In this document: positions 43,317-52,948 of the stretch, one piece after another | How the letters are laid out: each line of letters opens with the position of its first letter | How positions within the stretch are numbered: the stretch's first letter is position 1 | NCBI RefSeq assembly: GCF_013283785.1 | Contig: NZ_JABCPZ010000031.1 | Coordinates: forward strand, 1 to 64,000 | Length of the DNA stretch: 64,000 nt | DNA from: Nonomuraea antri | GTDB lineage: Bacteria > Actinomycetota > Actinomycetes > Streptosporangiales > Streptosporangiaceae | Direction: 5' to 3' | Made by a program: the position numbers and the translations under genes | The notes under the pieces: model-generated | The model's input: only the letters and a program-made list of their open reading frames with translations | The model's database searches: none | Told to the model about the DNA's origin: nothing

Positions 43317-45061
43317 CCGCCCTGCCTTTCCGAAGAGACTCTGTGCAGCGTGGGGGCCCGGCCGACGATCAGCCTGATGACCCCGAACCCGGCCAGCACC
43401 AGCGCGGTCAGCACGGTGCAGTAGGCGAAGGCGACGCCGTAGCGGCCGGTGTTGGCGGCGCTGAGAATCTGCGAGGTGATGATGCTGGTGCCGGGCGTGA
43501 CCAGCAGGATGATCGTCGAGATCGAGGTCATGCAGCGGGCGAAGCCGTAGCCGAGCCCGGTGAGCAGGGCCGGCCGGATCAGCGGCAGCGTGACCCGGCG
43601 GAACGTGCGCAGCGGCCCCGCGCCCAGGTCCGCCGACGCCTCCTCCAGGCTGGGGTGCAGCTGCGACAGCGCCGCCGTCCCGGTACGCAGCCCCGCGGGC
43701 ACGGACCGGATGATGTACGCCAGCACGATCGCGACCGCGCCGCCGCCGACCGCGCCGCCGCCCACGATTCCCGGCACGACCAGCCAGTCGCCCACGTACC
43801 GGTCCGGACGGTAGGCCAGCAGGTAGCCGATGCCGAGCACGGTCCCCGGCACGGCCACGCCGAGCGTGCCCGCCAGGTCGAGCCAGCCTCCGGCCCTGGG
43901 CAGGTGCCGGACCGCGAGCCAGGCGATCACCAGCCCGGACACCCCGGCCACCGGCGTCGCGATCGCGGCCAGCAGCGTGGTGTCCTTCAGCGCCTCGCGC
44001 CCGACGCCGAGCAGCACCTCGCGCAGGTGCTCGAAGGTCAGCGCGTAGTCGACGCCGAACACCCGGGTGATCCCGCCGGCCACCACGGTGCCGTACACGG
44101 CGACGATGACCAGCGCCACCAGCACGGCCAGCGCGTAGACGGGCCAGCGCACCCAGCTCGTGACCAGGTGCACGCTGCCGGACGGCCGCCCGGTGACGGT
44201 GGCCCGGACCTTCCTGCTCAGCCAGTATCGCTGCGCGGCGAACACGCCGAGCGCGGGCACCAGCAGGATCAGGCTGTAGACGGCCGCGCTGGTGGTGTCG
44301 TACTCGCCGGTGACGGCCAGGTACGCGCGGCCGGCCAGCACGGTGTGGTCCCCGCCGAGCACGAGCGGATTGGCCAGGTCGGCGATGGCCTCCACGAACA
44401 GCAGCAGGAACGGCGCCGCGAGCCCCGGCGCGAGCAGCGGCAACATCACCGTGCGGAACACCCGCCAGCGGGAGGCGCCCATGGTCATGGCGGCCTCCTC
44501 CATGGCCGGGTCCAGGCCCCGCATCATGCCGAGCAGGCCCAGGTAGGCCACCGGGAAGAGCGACAGCGACAGGACGAACACCAGCCCGTCGAGCCCGTAG
44601 ATGTCGTAGGAGAGGCCGAACAGGCCGTGCGTCACCAGGCCGCGCCGGCCGAACAGCACGATCGTGGCCGTGGCCACCGCGAACGGCGGGCTGACCACCG
44701 GCACCAGCGCGATGACGTGCAGCACCCGCTTGCCCGGCACGTCCAGCCTGGTCTGGGTGAACGCGAACAGGAACCCGATCGCGGTGCCGCACAGCCCGGT
44801 CAGCACGCCGAGCACCAGCGTGTTCCACAGGATGCGCAGGCCGACGGCGGAGGTGAAGAAGCGCACGTAGTGCGGCATGGCCTCGCCCGACAGCGCCGCG
44901 CTCAGCACCGCGGTGAGCGGGACGACGCTCCCCGCGACCACGAGCACGACGCAGCCGGCGATGGCCAGCACGACCACCGGCTCGCGGCGCCGGCGGCGCG
45001 GCGCGGCCGGCGGCGACTCGGCGGCCGGCGGTGATTCCGAAGAGGGCAGCACAGTGGTCAT
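43313..45061 (-). CDS. Fused double-domain ABC transporter permease (FbpB/PhnV-like)
   Basis: 582 residues from ATG 45061, with GGGGAG upstream. The open frame continues upstream but would run through the binding-protein gene. It has two six-helix halves, each with its own EAA loop: EEAAMTMGASRWRVFRTVMLP (about 215) and EEASADLGAGPLRTFRRVTLP (about 500). It is thus a complete channel in one chain, like FbpB and ThiP. The N-terminus is a Pro/Ser/Arg-rich cytoplasmic tail. Confidence 0.9.
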
Positions 45062-45083
45062 GAACGTTCTCCCCGCTGGTGAA

Positions 45084-45124
45084 CCGGCCCGGGCGACGGG
45101 CCCCTGTATCGCCGCCCGGGCCGG
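45084..45124 (-). terminator. Intercistronic hairpin after the binding-protein gene
   Basis: CCGGCCCGGGCG pairs with CGCCCGGGCCGG over 12 bp around a 17-base loop, three bases after the binding-protein stop on the minus strand. Such hairpins commonly keep binding-protein message in excess over permease message. Confidence 0.75.
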
Positions 45125-45126
45125 GG

Positions 45127-46188
45127 TCAGGATTTCGGTGCCTGCGCGACCTCGGCGTCGAAACGCCTGATCAGGTCGCTCTTGAGCGCGCCGGCCGCGG
45201 CCGCGTCGTAGTCGATGAGCTTGACCGCGGACAGGTCCACGGCCTTGTCGGACCGCTTGGCCTTCGGGTTGGTCGGCGCCTGGTACGACCGGACGGTCGG
45301 CCCGATCTCCTGCGCCGCCGGGGTGAGCGCCCAGTCGATGTACTTCTTCGCGGCGGCCGGCGACGGCCCGCCCTTGATCAGCGCGACGCCGCCCACCTCG
45401 TAGCCCGTGCCCTCGGTGGGGAACGTGACGGTCAGGTCGGTGAACCCCTGCTCCCTGGTGGCCACGCAGTCGTGGGAGAAGACGACGCCCACGCCGATCT
45501 CGCCCCTGGCGACCTGCTGCGCGGGCGCGGCCCCCGACTTGCTGTACTGCAGCACGTTGGGGTGCAGCTGCTTCATGTACCGCAACGCCGCGTCCGCCGC
45601 GCCGCCGTTCAGCGTGACCTGCGTCCACAGCGCGGTGTACGCGGTGCCGGAGGTGACCGGGTGCGCGATGCCGACGTTCTGCTTGAGCGCCGGGTCGAGC
45701 AGGCTCTGCCACGAGCGCGGCGCCTGCACCCGCTTCTCGCCGAGCACCCTGGTGTTGTCGCAGAAGCCGAGCACGCCCACGTAGACGCCGGTCCAGCGGC
45801 CGTCCGCGTCCTTGTACCTGGCCGGGATGTCGGCCGCGTTCGGCGAGACGTACCGCTCCAGCAGGCCGTGGCCGACCGCCGCCGCGTACCCGTCGGCCGG
45901 GCCGCCGTGCCACACGTCGAACTCCGGGTTGTCCCTGGCGGCCAGGATCCTGGCCTGCGCCTCGCCGCTGGACAGGCGGACGAACTCGGCGGCGATCCCG
46001 GTCTTGGCGGTGAAGGCCGCGGTCATCGCCGCGCACCACTCCTCGGTCGCGCCGCAGGCGACCGTCACCTTGTTCGGTTCTTCCGTACGCGCCCCGCCGG
46101 CCGGGCGGACGCAGCCCGCGCAGACCAGGACGCCGACAGCGGTGAACACCAGAGCCGGACGCAGGCGGCGGCGATGCGGTGAAGCCAT
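45127..46188 (-). CDS. ABC transporter substrate-binding lipoprotein, Fe3+/2-aminoethylphosphonate type
   Basis: 353 residues from ATG 46188, with AGGAGG upstream. The lipoprotein signal has lipobox VCAGC (Cys about 26). The fold is class II periplasmic-binding (AfuA/FbpA/PhnS-like): KVTVACGATEEWCAAMTAAF, then PEFDVWHGGPADGY, GVVFSHDC and YEVGGVALIKGGP. The Tyr pair typical of FbpA iron binding is not evident (the C-terminal region reads LIDYDAAAAG), so iron is not assured. It is first in an importer operon with the fused permease and ATPase. A two-component system lies directly upstream on the same strand. Confidence 0.85.
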   Translation of the reverse strand: MASPHRRRLRPALVFTAVGVLVCAGCVRPAGGARTEEPNKVTVACGATEEWCAAMTAAFTAKTGIAAEFVRLSSGEAQARILAARDNPEFDVWHGGPADGYAAAVGHGLLERYVSPNAADIPARYKDADGRWTGVYVGVLGFCDNTRVLGEKRVQAPRSWQSLLDPALKQNVGIAHPVTSGTAYTALWTQVTLNGGAADAALRYMKQLHPNVLQYSKSGAAPAQQVARGEIGVGVVFSHDCVATREQGFTDLTVTFPTEGTGYEVGGVALIKGGPSPAAAKKYIDWALTPAAQEIGPTVRSYQAPTNPKAKRSDKAVDLSAVKLIDYDAAAAGALKSDLIRRFDAEVAQAPKS

Positions 46189-46291
46189 GAGATGACCTCC
46201 TCGGACGGGCCGTTGGATTCCCGTGATCAGAACCTAGGCCGCGCGGAGGTCATCGCCGGTAACAGGTCGGTGAGGCTTGGTGACGGCGGCG

Positions 46292-46984
46292 TTACCCGGC
46301 CTTTGGATCTTCCGGCATCAGGTAGCCGACGCCGCGCACGGTCTGCACGTATCCGGCGGCGCCCGGCAGCGCGGCCAGCCGGGAGCGCAGCCGGTAGACG
46401 GTGCTCTTGACGATGTCGCGGCCGCCGATCAGCTCGGTGGTGCCCCACACCGCGCGCAGCAGGTCGCGCCACGACTGCGGCTGCCCGGCGTACCTGGCCA
46501 GGTGGGCGAGCAGCGCGAACTCGGTGTACGGCAGGTCGAGCGGCACCCCGTCGAAGGTGGCGACGCGCTGCCTGGCGTCGATGCCGAGCTTGCCGGCCTT
46601 CATGGTGTCCTTCCCGGTGTCCTTGTTCGCCCGCCGGATCAGCGCGGCCGCGCGCAGGGCGACCTCGCGCGGGTGGAACGGCTTGGCCACGTAGTCGTCG
46701 GCGCCGCGCTCCAGGCCGGCGATGACGTCCTCGTGCTGGGAGAGCGCGGTGAGCAGGATGATCGGCACGTCCGAGGTGGCCCTGATGCGCTCGCAGACGG
46801 TGAGCCCGTCGAGCACGGGCATGAGCACGTCGAGCACGACCAGGTCGACGTGCCGGCGGCTGAGCAGGTTGAGCGCGGTCGCGCCGTCGGGCGCGGTGTG
46901 CACGGTGAAACCGTGGGTCTGCAGGGCGAACTCCACGATGGTGCGCATCTGCGGTTCGTCGTCGACGACCAGGACGGTGCTCAT
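46292..46984 (-). CDS. OmpR/PhoB-family response regulator
   Basis: 230 residues from ATG 46984, overlapping the kinase stop by ATGA, with AAGGGGG upstream. The receiver (1-115) has VVDDEP, phospho-acceptor Asp52 (LVVLDVLMP) and the Lys in YVAKPFHP. The C-terminal winged helix (about 130-225) has LPYTEFALLAHLARYAGQ, the recognition helix VKSTVYRLRSRL and the closing YVQTVRGVGYLM. It probably controls the adjacent importer. Confidence 0.93.
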   Translation of the reverse strand: MSTVLVVDDEPQMRTIVEFALQTHGFTVHTAPDGATALNLLSRRHVDLVVLDVLMPVLDGLTVCERIRATSDVPIILLTALSQHEDVIAGLERGADDYVAKPFHPREVALRAAALIRRANKDTGKDTMKAGKLGIDARQRVATFDGVPLDLPYTEFALLAHLARYAGQPQSWRDLLRAVWGTTELIGGRDIVKSTVYRLRSRLAALPGAAGYVQTVRGVGYLMPEDPKAG

Positions 46985-47907
46985 GGTGCCCCCTTCGGCA
47001 GGGTGAACAGGAACGTGGTGCCGCGCATGGAGGTCGTGTCGACCATGATGGATCCGCCGTGCAGTTCGACGATCGTCTTGGTGATGACCAGCCCGAGCCC
47101 GGTGCCGTCGGCCAGCGGCCGCCCGGTGGCGAACCGGTGGAACAGCCGCCGGCGCTGCTCTCTCGTCATTCCCGCGCCGTCGTCGGTGACGTACACCGCG
47201 ATCCCCGTGTCGATGACCATCACCCGTACATCGATGCTGCCACCTTCGGTGGTGAACCGGCCGGCGTTGGACAGCAGATTGGTGAACGCCTGCGCGACCA
47301 GCATCGGGTCGGCCGCGATGAGCGGGGTGACCTGCGGGGTGTCGAGCGTGATGCGCTGGTTCCGCTCGGCGCACAGCGCGCGCATGGCGGTGACCACGTC
47401 GCGGGCGACGACCGAGACGTCGATCTTCTCCAGCCGGGGGGTGAAGAGCCCGGCCTCGATCTTGGCCTGGGTGAGCAGGCTCTCGCACAGGCCGATCACC
47501 TGGCCGCACTGCTGGTCGACGGTGGTCAGGAAACGTTCCTGGGCGGCGGTGAGCGGGCCGGGGGTGCGTTCGAGCAGCAGGTCGACGCCGCCTTTGATCA
47601 TGCTGAGCGGGGTGCGCAGCTCGTGGCTGAGCGCGGTCACCTGCTCGGCCCGGCGCTCCACCAGCTCGCCCAGCCTGGTCAGCTCGGCGTTCTGCGCGGC
47701 GGCCACGCCGCGCAGCCCGGCCAGGGTCAGCCCCGCGCCGCTGACGAATCCGGCCGCGGTGGCGAGCTCCGGCCACGCGCCGGTGACCAGGGCCGCCGCC
47801 GCGCAGGCCGCCGCGGCCACCCCGGCCAGCAGGGGTAATCGCGGCGATCGCGACACGACCCGGCGGGCCAGCCGGTACGGCCCGCCGGAAGGCACCTCTG
47901 ACGTCAT
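46981..47907 (-). CDS. Sensor histidine kinase (HisKA type) with short membrane anchor
   Basis: 308 residues from ATG 47907. Two adjacent membrane helices at about 24-62 leave almost no extracellular loop, so it senses within the membrane or through another protein. HisKA follows at once, with the phospho-accepting His about 95 in TALSHELRTPLS. The HATPase domain has FTNLLSNAGRF (N box), VTDDGAGM (G1), GTGLGLVITKTIVELHGG (G2) and a final FLFTLP. The neighbouring binding protein could be the true sensor, as in some solute-responsive systems (inference). Confidence 0.9.
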   Translation of the reverse strand: MTSEVPSGGPYRLARRVVSRSPRLPLLAGVAAAACAAAALVTGAWPELATAAGFVSGAGLTLAGLRGVAAAQNAELTRLGELVERRAEQVTALSHELRTPLSMIKGGVDLLLERTPGPLTAAQERFLTTVDQQCGQVIGLCESLLTQAKIEAGLFTPRLEKIDVSVVARDVVTAMRALCAERNQRITLDTPQVTPLIAADPMLVAQAFTNLLSNAGRFTTEGGSIDVRVMVIDTGIAVYVTDDGAGMTREQRRRLFHRFATGRPLADGTGLGLVITKTIVELHGGSIMVDTTSMRGTTFLFTLPKGAP

Positions 47908-47987
47908 CTCCGCGCCGCCTCTCAGCGAAGGCCATCGGGGTGGCTTGCGGAGGAATTATCGGCGGTGCGGGATCACTCGCGCCATGC

Positions 47988-49322
47988 TCAGAAGCGGGCG
48001 GCGTCCAGCACCTTCTGGGCGTCGCGCTCGAACGAGGCCCGCGCGCCCAGCGTGAGCAGGCCGCCGGCCACCATGGGGACGATCAGCAGGTACATGCCGG
48101 CCGTGAGCGAGCCGAACCCGTCCGAGGCCGCGCCGACCACCAGCGACCCGAACGCGGCGCCCAGCGTGGTGAGCAGTTGCAGGACGGCGAAGCCCATGCC
48201 GCGCACGCCGGCCGGGACCACGTCGGCCAGGCAGGCCGTCATGTTCGGGATGGCCAGCGACATCAGGCAGCAGGCGAGCAGCGTCAGCACGGTGAGCCAG
48301 GTGACGGAGTCCATGGCCAGCGCCACGGCCAGCACGGCGGAGCCGGCGGTGATGCCGCCGCCGCCGGCCAGCAGCCGGCCGCCCTTGCGGGTGCCGTGCC
48401 ACTTGCGGCCCAGCCACGAGCCGGCCAGGGTGCCGATCAGCGTGCCCGCGATGGTGATCAGCCCGGTCAGGGAGGCCGCCGACCCGGTGCCCACGCCGTA
48501 GGCGCGGACCATGAGCATGGGCAGCCAGTAGAAGATGCCGGCCAGGCCGAGCGTGAGCAGGGAGAGCCCGGCGCAGACGAACACCAGGCTCGGCACGGTC
48601 AGCACCCGGAGCAGCTGTGGCAGGAAGGTGGCCCTGGTGATCTTGGGGTGCGCGGGGGCGGGGGCGGGCGCGGCGCCCGGCTGGGCGAGCGCCACCTGCC
48701 TGTCCAGCTCGCCGCGCGCGGGCTCGCGCAGGAACCAGACCAGCAGCGCCGTCAGCAGGCCGGGGACGACCATGATGTAGAAGGCGACGCGCCAGTCGTC
48801 GAAGGTGTCGGCCAGCACGCCGCCGAGCATCGTGCCCAGGCCGCCGAGGTAGGTGGTGACCCGGGTCAGGCCGTAGGCCTTGGCGCGGGTGATCGGCGGG
48901 TAGTAGTCGGCCAGCAGGCTGCCCGAGGCCGGGTTGTCGATGGTCTCCGCGGCGGCCAGCAGCACGCGCATCAGGTAGAACATCACGAACCCGGTGGCCA
49001 GCCCGGAGCCGAGGGTGGCGATGGCCCAGACGAAGACCACCACCGCGATGATGCGGGTGCGGTTGAGCCTGTCGGCGAGGTATCCGGCGGGCAGCGCGAC
49101 GAGCACGCCGGCCAGGGCCGCGGCGGTGGGGATCGAGCCGAGCGTGGTGTCGCTCAGCGCCCACTCGGTCTTCAGTTCGGGGAGCACGCCCGCCAGCAGG
49201 TTGTGCTCGATGCGGTCGACGAGTCCGACGATGAAGAGCACGACCAGTGGCGCCCAGCCGAACGGCGCCCTGGTCCGCGCGTCGATGGCGCCGGCGCGCG
49301 GAGAACCCAACGTCCCGACCAT
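47988..49322 (-). CDS. MFS transporter, Spinster-like
   Basis: 444 residues from ATG 49322, with AAGGA 5 bases before. ATG 49328 would overlap that site. Twelve helices, with FIVGLVDRIEHNLLAGVLPELK near residue 30 as in Spinster-type carriers, and motif A-like GYLADRLNRTRII (about 80). The central loop (about 205-225) is Ala/Pro-rich. The substrate is unknown. A palindromic operator lies in its promoter region, and no regulator gene is adjacent. Confidence 0.85.
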   Translation of the reverse strand: MVGTLGSPRAGAIDARTRAPFGWAPLVVLFIVGLVDRIEHNLLAGVLPELKTEWALSDTTLGSIPTAAALAGVLVALPAGYLADRLNRTRIIAVVVFVWAIATLGSGLATGFVMFYLMRVLLAAAETIDNPASGSLLADYYPPITRAKAYGLTRVTTYLGGLGTMLGGVLADTFDDWRVAFYIMVVPGLLTALLVWFLREPARGELDRQVALAQPGAAPAPAPAHPKITRATFLPQLLRVLTVPSLVFVCAGLSLLTLGLAGIFYWLPMLMVRAYGVGTGSAASLTGLITIAGTLIGTLAGSWLGRKWHGTRKGGRLLAGGGGITAGSAVLAVALAMDSVTWLTVLTLLACCLMSLAIPNMTACLADVVPAGVRGMGFAVLQLLTTLGAAFGSLVVGAASDGFGSLTAGMYLLIVPMVAGGLLTLGARASFERDAQKVLDAARF

Positions 49323-49345
49323 GCCCATCCTTCCAGTAGGAAAAT

Positions 49346-49375
49346 CTAGAATGCTGTTCTAGGCATCCGTTCTAG
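49346..49375. promoter_or_regulatory. CTAGAA/TTCTAG operator cluster before the MFS gene
   Basis: CTAGAA-N5-TTCTAG (49346-49362) is an inverted repeat with 6-bp arms. A third TTCTAG arm at 49370-49375 lies 13 bases further on. It sits 24 bases before the MFS start and within 80 bases of the divergent cobQ start. Confidence 0.6.
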
Positions 49376-49440
49376 CCAGAGTGGCAGAAGTCACAGATTT
49401 CGTAAATGGGTGATTTTTCGCGAGATGTAGCCTGATCCGC

Positions 49441-50922
49441 ATGAACGGGGCGTTGCTGGTGGCGGGAACCACGTCGGACGCGGGCAAGAGCGTGGTGACC
49501 GCGGGAATCTGCCGCTGGCTGGCCCGCCGGGGCGTCCGCGTCGCGCCGTACAAGGCGCAGAACATGTCGCTCAACTCGTACGTCACCGCAGGCGGCGCCG
49601 AGATCGGCCGGGCCCAGGCCATGCAGGCGCAGGCCGCCGGGCTCGAACCCGTCGCCGACATGAACCCGATCCTGCTCAAGCCGGGCAGCGACCGGCGCAG
49701 CCAGGTCGTGCTACTCGGCCGGCCGGTCGCCGACGTGGACGCCATGGAGTACGGCGAGCTACGCGACCTGCTGCGCGCCACCGCGCTGGAGTCGCTGGAG
49801 CGGCTCAGGAAGCAGTACGACGTGGTCGTCTGCGAGGGCGCGGGCAGCCCGGCCGAGATCAACCTGCGCCGGGGCGACATCGCGAACATGGGGCTGGCCA
49901 GGGCCGCGAACCTGCCGGTGATCGTGGTCGGGGACATCGACCGCGGCGGCGTGTTCGCCTCCTTCTACGGCACGGTCGGCCTGCTGGAGCCCGCCGACCA
50001 GGCCCTCATCTCCGGATTCGTGGTGAACAAGTTCCGCGGCGCGCTCGAACTGCTCGAACCCGGCCTCGACCAGCTGCGCCGCCTGACCGGGCGCGCGGTC
50101 TACGGGGTGCTGCCCTGGCTGGACGGGCTCTGGCTGGACGTCGAGGACTCCCTGGCCCTGGACAGCCGCGCGGTCGTGCGCGGGCGGCCGTACGGGCGGC
50201 AGACGCTGCGGGTGTCCGTGGTGCGCCTGCCGCGCATCTCGAACTTCACCGACCTGGACGCCCTGGCCGCCGAGCCCGGCGTGGTGGTGCGCTTCGTCAC
50301 CGACCCGGCCGAACTGGACGACGCCGACCTGGTCGTCCTGCCCGGCTCCCGCGCCACCGTCGCCGACCTGGCCTGGCTGCGCGCGAGCGGCATTGCCGGG
50401 GCGCTGCTGGAGCGGCGCGGGCCGGTGCTCGGCATCTGCGGCGGCTTCCAGATGCTGGCCAGGGAGATCGTGGACGAGGTCGAATCGGGCGCCGGCCGGG
50501 TGGACGGGCTCGGGCTGCTGCCCGTGCGCGTGCGATTCGACCGGGACAAGCGGCTGGCCCGGCCGGTGGGCGAGGCGTACGGGCAGGTGGTGTCGGCGTA
50601 CGAGATCCATCACGGGCGGGCGGTGGTCGAGGGCGGCGAGCCGTTCCTCGACGGCTGCCGGGTGCGCGACGTCTGGGGCACCACCTGGCACGGGGCCATG
50701 GAGAACGACGGCTTCCGCCGCGCGTTCCTGGCCGACGTGGCCGCCCGCGCGGGCCGCGACTTCACGCCCGCGCCCGACACCGACTTCGCCAGGCTCAGGG
50801 AGGAGCGGCTGGACGCGCTCGGCGACCTGGTGGAGCGCCACCTCGACACCGACGCGCTGCTCCGCCTCATCGAAGACGGCCCGCCCGCCGTGCCGGTGCT
50901 CCCGCCCGGCGCCCCCGCCTGA
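49441..50922 (+). CDS. cobQ: Adenosylcobyric acid synthase (glutamine-hydrolysing)
   Basis: 493 residues from ATG 49441. No ribosome site is present, but TAGCCT ends about seven bases before the ATG, so it may be leaderless. The N-terminal dethiobiotin-synthetase-like ATP domain (1-230) has [36 protein letters not shown] and [15 protein letters not shown]. The C-terminal class I glutamine amidotransferase domain (about 255-460) has nucleophile Cys333 in [10 protein letters not shown] and the His in [12 protein letters not shown]. It amidates cobyrinic acid a,c-diamide at four side chains in B12 synthesis. No other cobalamin gene is in the window. Confidence 0.95.
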   Translation: MNGALLVAGTTSDAGKSVVTAGICRWLARRGVRVAPYKAQNMSLNSYVTAGGAEIGRAQAMQAQAAGLEPVADMNPILLKPGSDRRSQVVLLGRPVADVDAMEYGELRDLLRATALESLERLRKQYDVVVCEGAGSPAEINLRRGDIANMGLARAANLPVIVVGDIDRGGVFASFYGTVGLLEPADQALISGFVVNKFRGALELLEPGLDQLRRLTGRAVYGVLPWLDGLWLDVEDSLALDSRAVVRGRPYGRQTLRVSVVRLPRISNFTDLDALAAEPGVVVRFVTDPAELDDADLVVLPGSRATVADLAWLRASGIAGALLERRGPVLGICGGFQMLAREIVDEVESGAGRVDGLGLLPVRVRFDRDKRLARPVGEAYGQVVSAYEIHHGRAVVEGGEPFLDGCRVRDVWGTTWHGAMENDGFRRAFLADVAARAGRDFTPAPDTDFARLREERLDALGDLVERHLDTDALLRLIEDGPPAVPVLPPGAPA

Positions 50923-50935
50923 CGCCCCCGCCTGA
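50910..50935. repeat. 13-bp duplication of the cobQ stop region
   Basis: CGCCCCCGCCTGA occurs twice in direct tandem (50910-50922, 50923-50935). The first copy ends with the cobQ stop codon. Confidence 0.85.
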
Positions 50936-51010
50936 TGGGGCGCTTGCCCGTCGGGCGCCCGAGCCGCCAGGATCTAGGCGATCACAACCGCCCACGGTGA
51001 GGGAACGACG

Positions 51011-51469
51011 ATGGCATCGAACGTCTTCGGGATGGTCGCCGTGATCGCGGTGATCGTGGGCGTGGTGTTGTTCCTCAGGCTGAGGCGGCGGCCGGAGACC
51101 CGGGTCGGGGCGTACGCGGGAGCCGGGATCTTATTCCTAGCCGCGGGGATGCTGGCGCTGGGCCACTTCTCGTTCGCGGGCCTGGAGTCGGCCATGCTGA
51201 GCACGTTCTCGGCGGCCGAGCGCGCGGCGGCGCTGCCCTGCGAGGCCGCGGTCCTGACCGCCGAGAACACCGAGAACAAGCTCAACGGGCGCTACGTCTG
51301 GTGGCTGAAGCTCCGGGTGACGCCCCGGTCCGGCGGCGCGTACGAGATCGAGCGCGCCGCCCGTCCCGCCCGGGCCATGGAGGACCGCCTGGAGCGGGGC
51401 GGCGTCGTGCTGCCGTGCCTGGTGGCGCCGGACGACCCGGCCAGGATCGAGATCGCCGCCATCGGCTGA
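51011..51469 (+). CDS. Small membrane protein, DUF3592-like
   Basis: 152 residues from ATG 51011 with GAGGGA upstream. Two membrane helices lie at about 5-24 and 33-52. The remainder is a beta-rich soluble domain (NGRYVWWLKLRVTPRSGG, VLPCLVAPDDPARIEI) resembling DUF3592-type proteins. The function is unknown. It is monocistronic. Confidence 0.65.
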   Translation: MASNVFGMVAVIAVIVGVVLFLRLRRRPETRVGAYAGAGILFLAAGMLALGHFSFAGLESAMLSTFSAAERAAALPCEAAVLTAENTENKLNGRYVWWLKLRVTPRSGGAYEIERAARPARAMEDRLERGGVVLPCLVAPDDPARIEIAAIG

Positions 51470-51476
51470 GCGTGGG

Positions 51477-51773
51477 TCAGGGGATGTAGTAGAGGAAGTA
51501 GTAGCCGGCCGGGCGGTACCGGTCGCCGTTGTACCAGCGGCAGGGCGCGAGGCCGGTGTACTGGCCGTTCTGGGCCTCGTCCGTGAAGGCCGCCCGGCAG
51601 TCGGCCAAGGTGGCGTAGTGGCTGGACCAGTACCAGTCGGGCGGCAGCGGCGAGAGCGCGTGCGCTCCGGCCGGGACGGTCGCGGCGCCGGCGGCGGGCA
51701 CGGCGCCGGCCAGGACGGCGGCGCCCAGGGCGGTCGCGAGCAGGGCTGCGGCGGGCAGGCTGCGGATCTTCAC
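51477..51773 (-). CDS. Small secreted protein
   Basis: 98 residues from GTG 51773, with GAGGAG upstream. The open frame upstream runs through another gene and is not used. A long Sec signal peptide runs to about residue 31 (ending PAAGAATV). The mature 65 residues are aromatic-rich (WYWSSHYATL, PCRWYNGDRYRPAGYYFLYY), with two Cys that can form one disulphide (DCRAAF and APCRWY). No homologue is recognised. Similar tiny secreted proteins are frequent in Streptosporangiaceae. Confidence 0.75.
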   Translation of the reverse strand: MKIRSLPAAALLATALGAAVLAGAVPAAGAATVPAGAHALSPLPPDWYWSSHYATLADCRAAFTDEAQNGQYTGLAPCRWYNGDRYRPAGYYFLYYIP

Positions 51774-51907
51774 GGGTCTCCTCGCGGTCGGGTGGGATGA
51801 CCCCTTCAGATCAGCATTGATCGCCCCGGCTGGGGAGCCACCGGTTTTCCATATTTTCGGGCGTTTGTTCCCATGATGGAAATCGCTTTCTGCCCCGTCC
51901 GCCCGGC

Positions 51908-52921
51908 TCAGGTGCGGGCCATGCGCTGTTCGCCGATCCAGGCGTCGATCCGCTCCCAGTGGTCGAACAGCCAGCGGATCTGCGCCTCGCGCTCCCTGGG
52001 CACCTGATCGGCGGGCACCCGCCACCACTTGGCCGTGATCCGCGCGCTGACCGGCAGCTTGCGCCAGACGTCGCCGAGCGTGATGAGGTCGTCCAGGCCG
52101 GTGTGGGCGACGAAGACGACGTCGGCCGACGGGCAGGCCTCGATGGCCGCGATCGAGCCGTTCGGCCGGGGCGGCAGCAGATGGTCCATGCCGCGGGCCC
52201 GCGACGCCTCCTCGGCCAGCCCCTTCTCCTCCAGCCGCCGGATGGCCAGCCGGCGGCGGCGCGGGGTGAAGTTCCCGCCCTCCGGGAAGATCACCAGCGC
52301 GTCGCGTTCGCCCATCGTCGAGGCCAGCCGGCGGATCTCCTCGACCACGCCGCTCTGCGCCGTCCGGCGCGGGACGAAGGCGTTCGGCAGCCGGTTGACG
52401 ACCACGTCGAGCGAGGGGTCGAACTGCAGGGCGGCCTTCATGACGATGCGCGGCTGCCGCGTATAAAGGGATAAAAGGTGATAAATCAGTAAAAAGGAGT
52501 CGCCTGGGCCGGCATGCCGCGCCAACACCACGATGGGCCGCGACAACCGCGCCGCCCGTTCCTCCTCGGTGACCTCCGGCTCCTCGATCTCCACCGTCAA
52601 CCGGAAGATCCGCACCGCGGCCCCGTACACCTTGGCCAGGAACCACCTGATCAGCCCGTAGTGCCGGGCCTGATGCCGGTCGCGGCCGAACGCGCCCGCC
52701 ACCCACAACCACAGGCAGGCGATCAGCACGGCCGACTCCAGCGTCAGCCACGCCACCGCGAACCACACGAACCTGGCTCCGCGCCGCTGCGGCGGCGGCA
52801 GCCGCAGCGAGGCCGCGGCCGTGACGACGAGCCACAACGGCAGGGTGACCAGCATGAACACGGTCACCACGATGACCAGAGGAGCGAGGATCAACCGCCT
52901 GATGATGCGTGGGGGGAGCAA
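51908..52921 (-). CDS. PlsC-like 1-acylglycerol-phosphate acyltransferase family protein
   Basis: 337 residues from TTG 52921, with GGGAGG 6 bases upstream. Two N-terminal membrane segments (about 8-42 and 50-78) precede the acyltransferase domain (about 120-310). The acyltransferase His-x4-Asp motif is seen as LARHAGPGDSFLL (about 133), and the substrate motif as VIFPEGGNFTP (about 215). It would acylate a lysophospholipid or related acceptor at the membrane. The next gene on the same strand encodes a patatin-like lipase, so the two may remodel lipids together. Confidence 0.82.
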   Translation of the reverse strand: MLPPRIIRRLILAPLVIVVTVFMLVTLPLWLVVTAAASLRLPPPQRRGARFVWFAVAWLTLESAVLIACLWLWVAGAFGRDRHQARHYGLIRWFLAKVYGAAVRIFRLTVEIEEPEVTEEERAARLSRPIVVLARHAGPGDSFLLIYHLLSLYTRQPRIVMKAALQFDPSLDVVVNRLPNAFVPRRTAQSGVVEEIRRLASTMGERDALVIFPEGGNFTPRRRRLAIRRLEEKGLAEEASRARGMDHLLPPRPNGSIAAIEACPSADVVFVAHTGLDDLITLGDVWRKLPVSARITAKWWRVPADQVPREREAQIRWLFDHWERIDAWIGEQRMART

Positions 52922-52948
52922 CGTCGGCCTCCCTGAAGGGTCTCGCCC

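Noticed and set aside
49376-49440. Cobalamin riboswitch upstream of cobQ
   Set aside because: Only about 65-115 bases are available, no B12-box-like conserved element is seen, and the gene may be leaderless.
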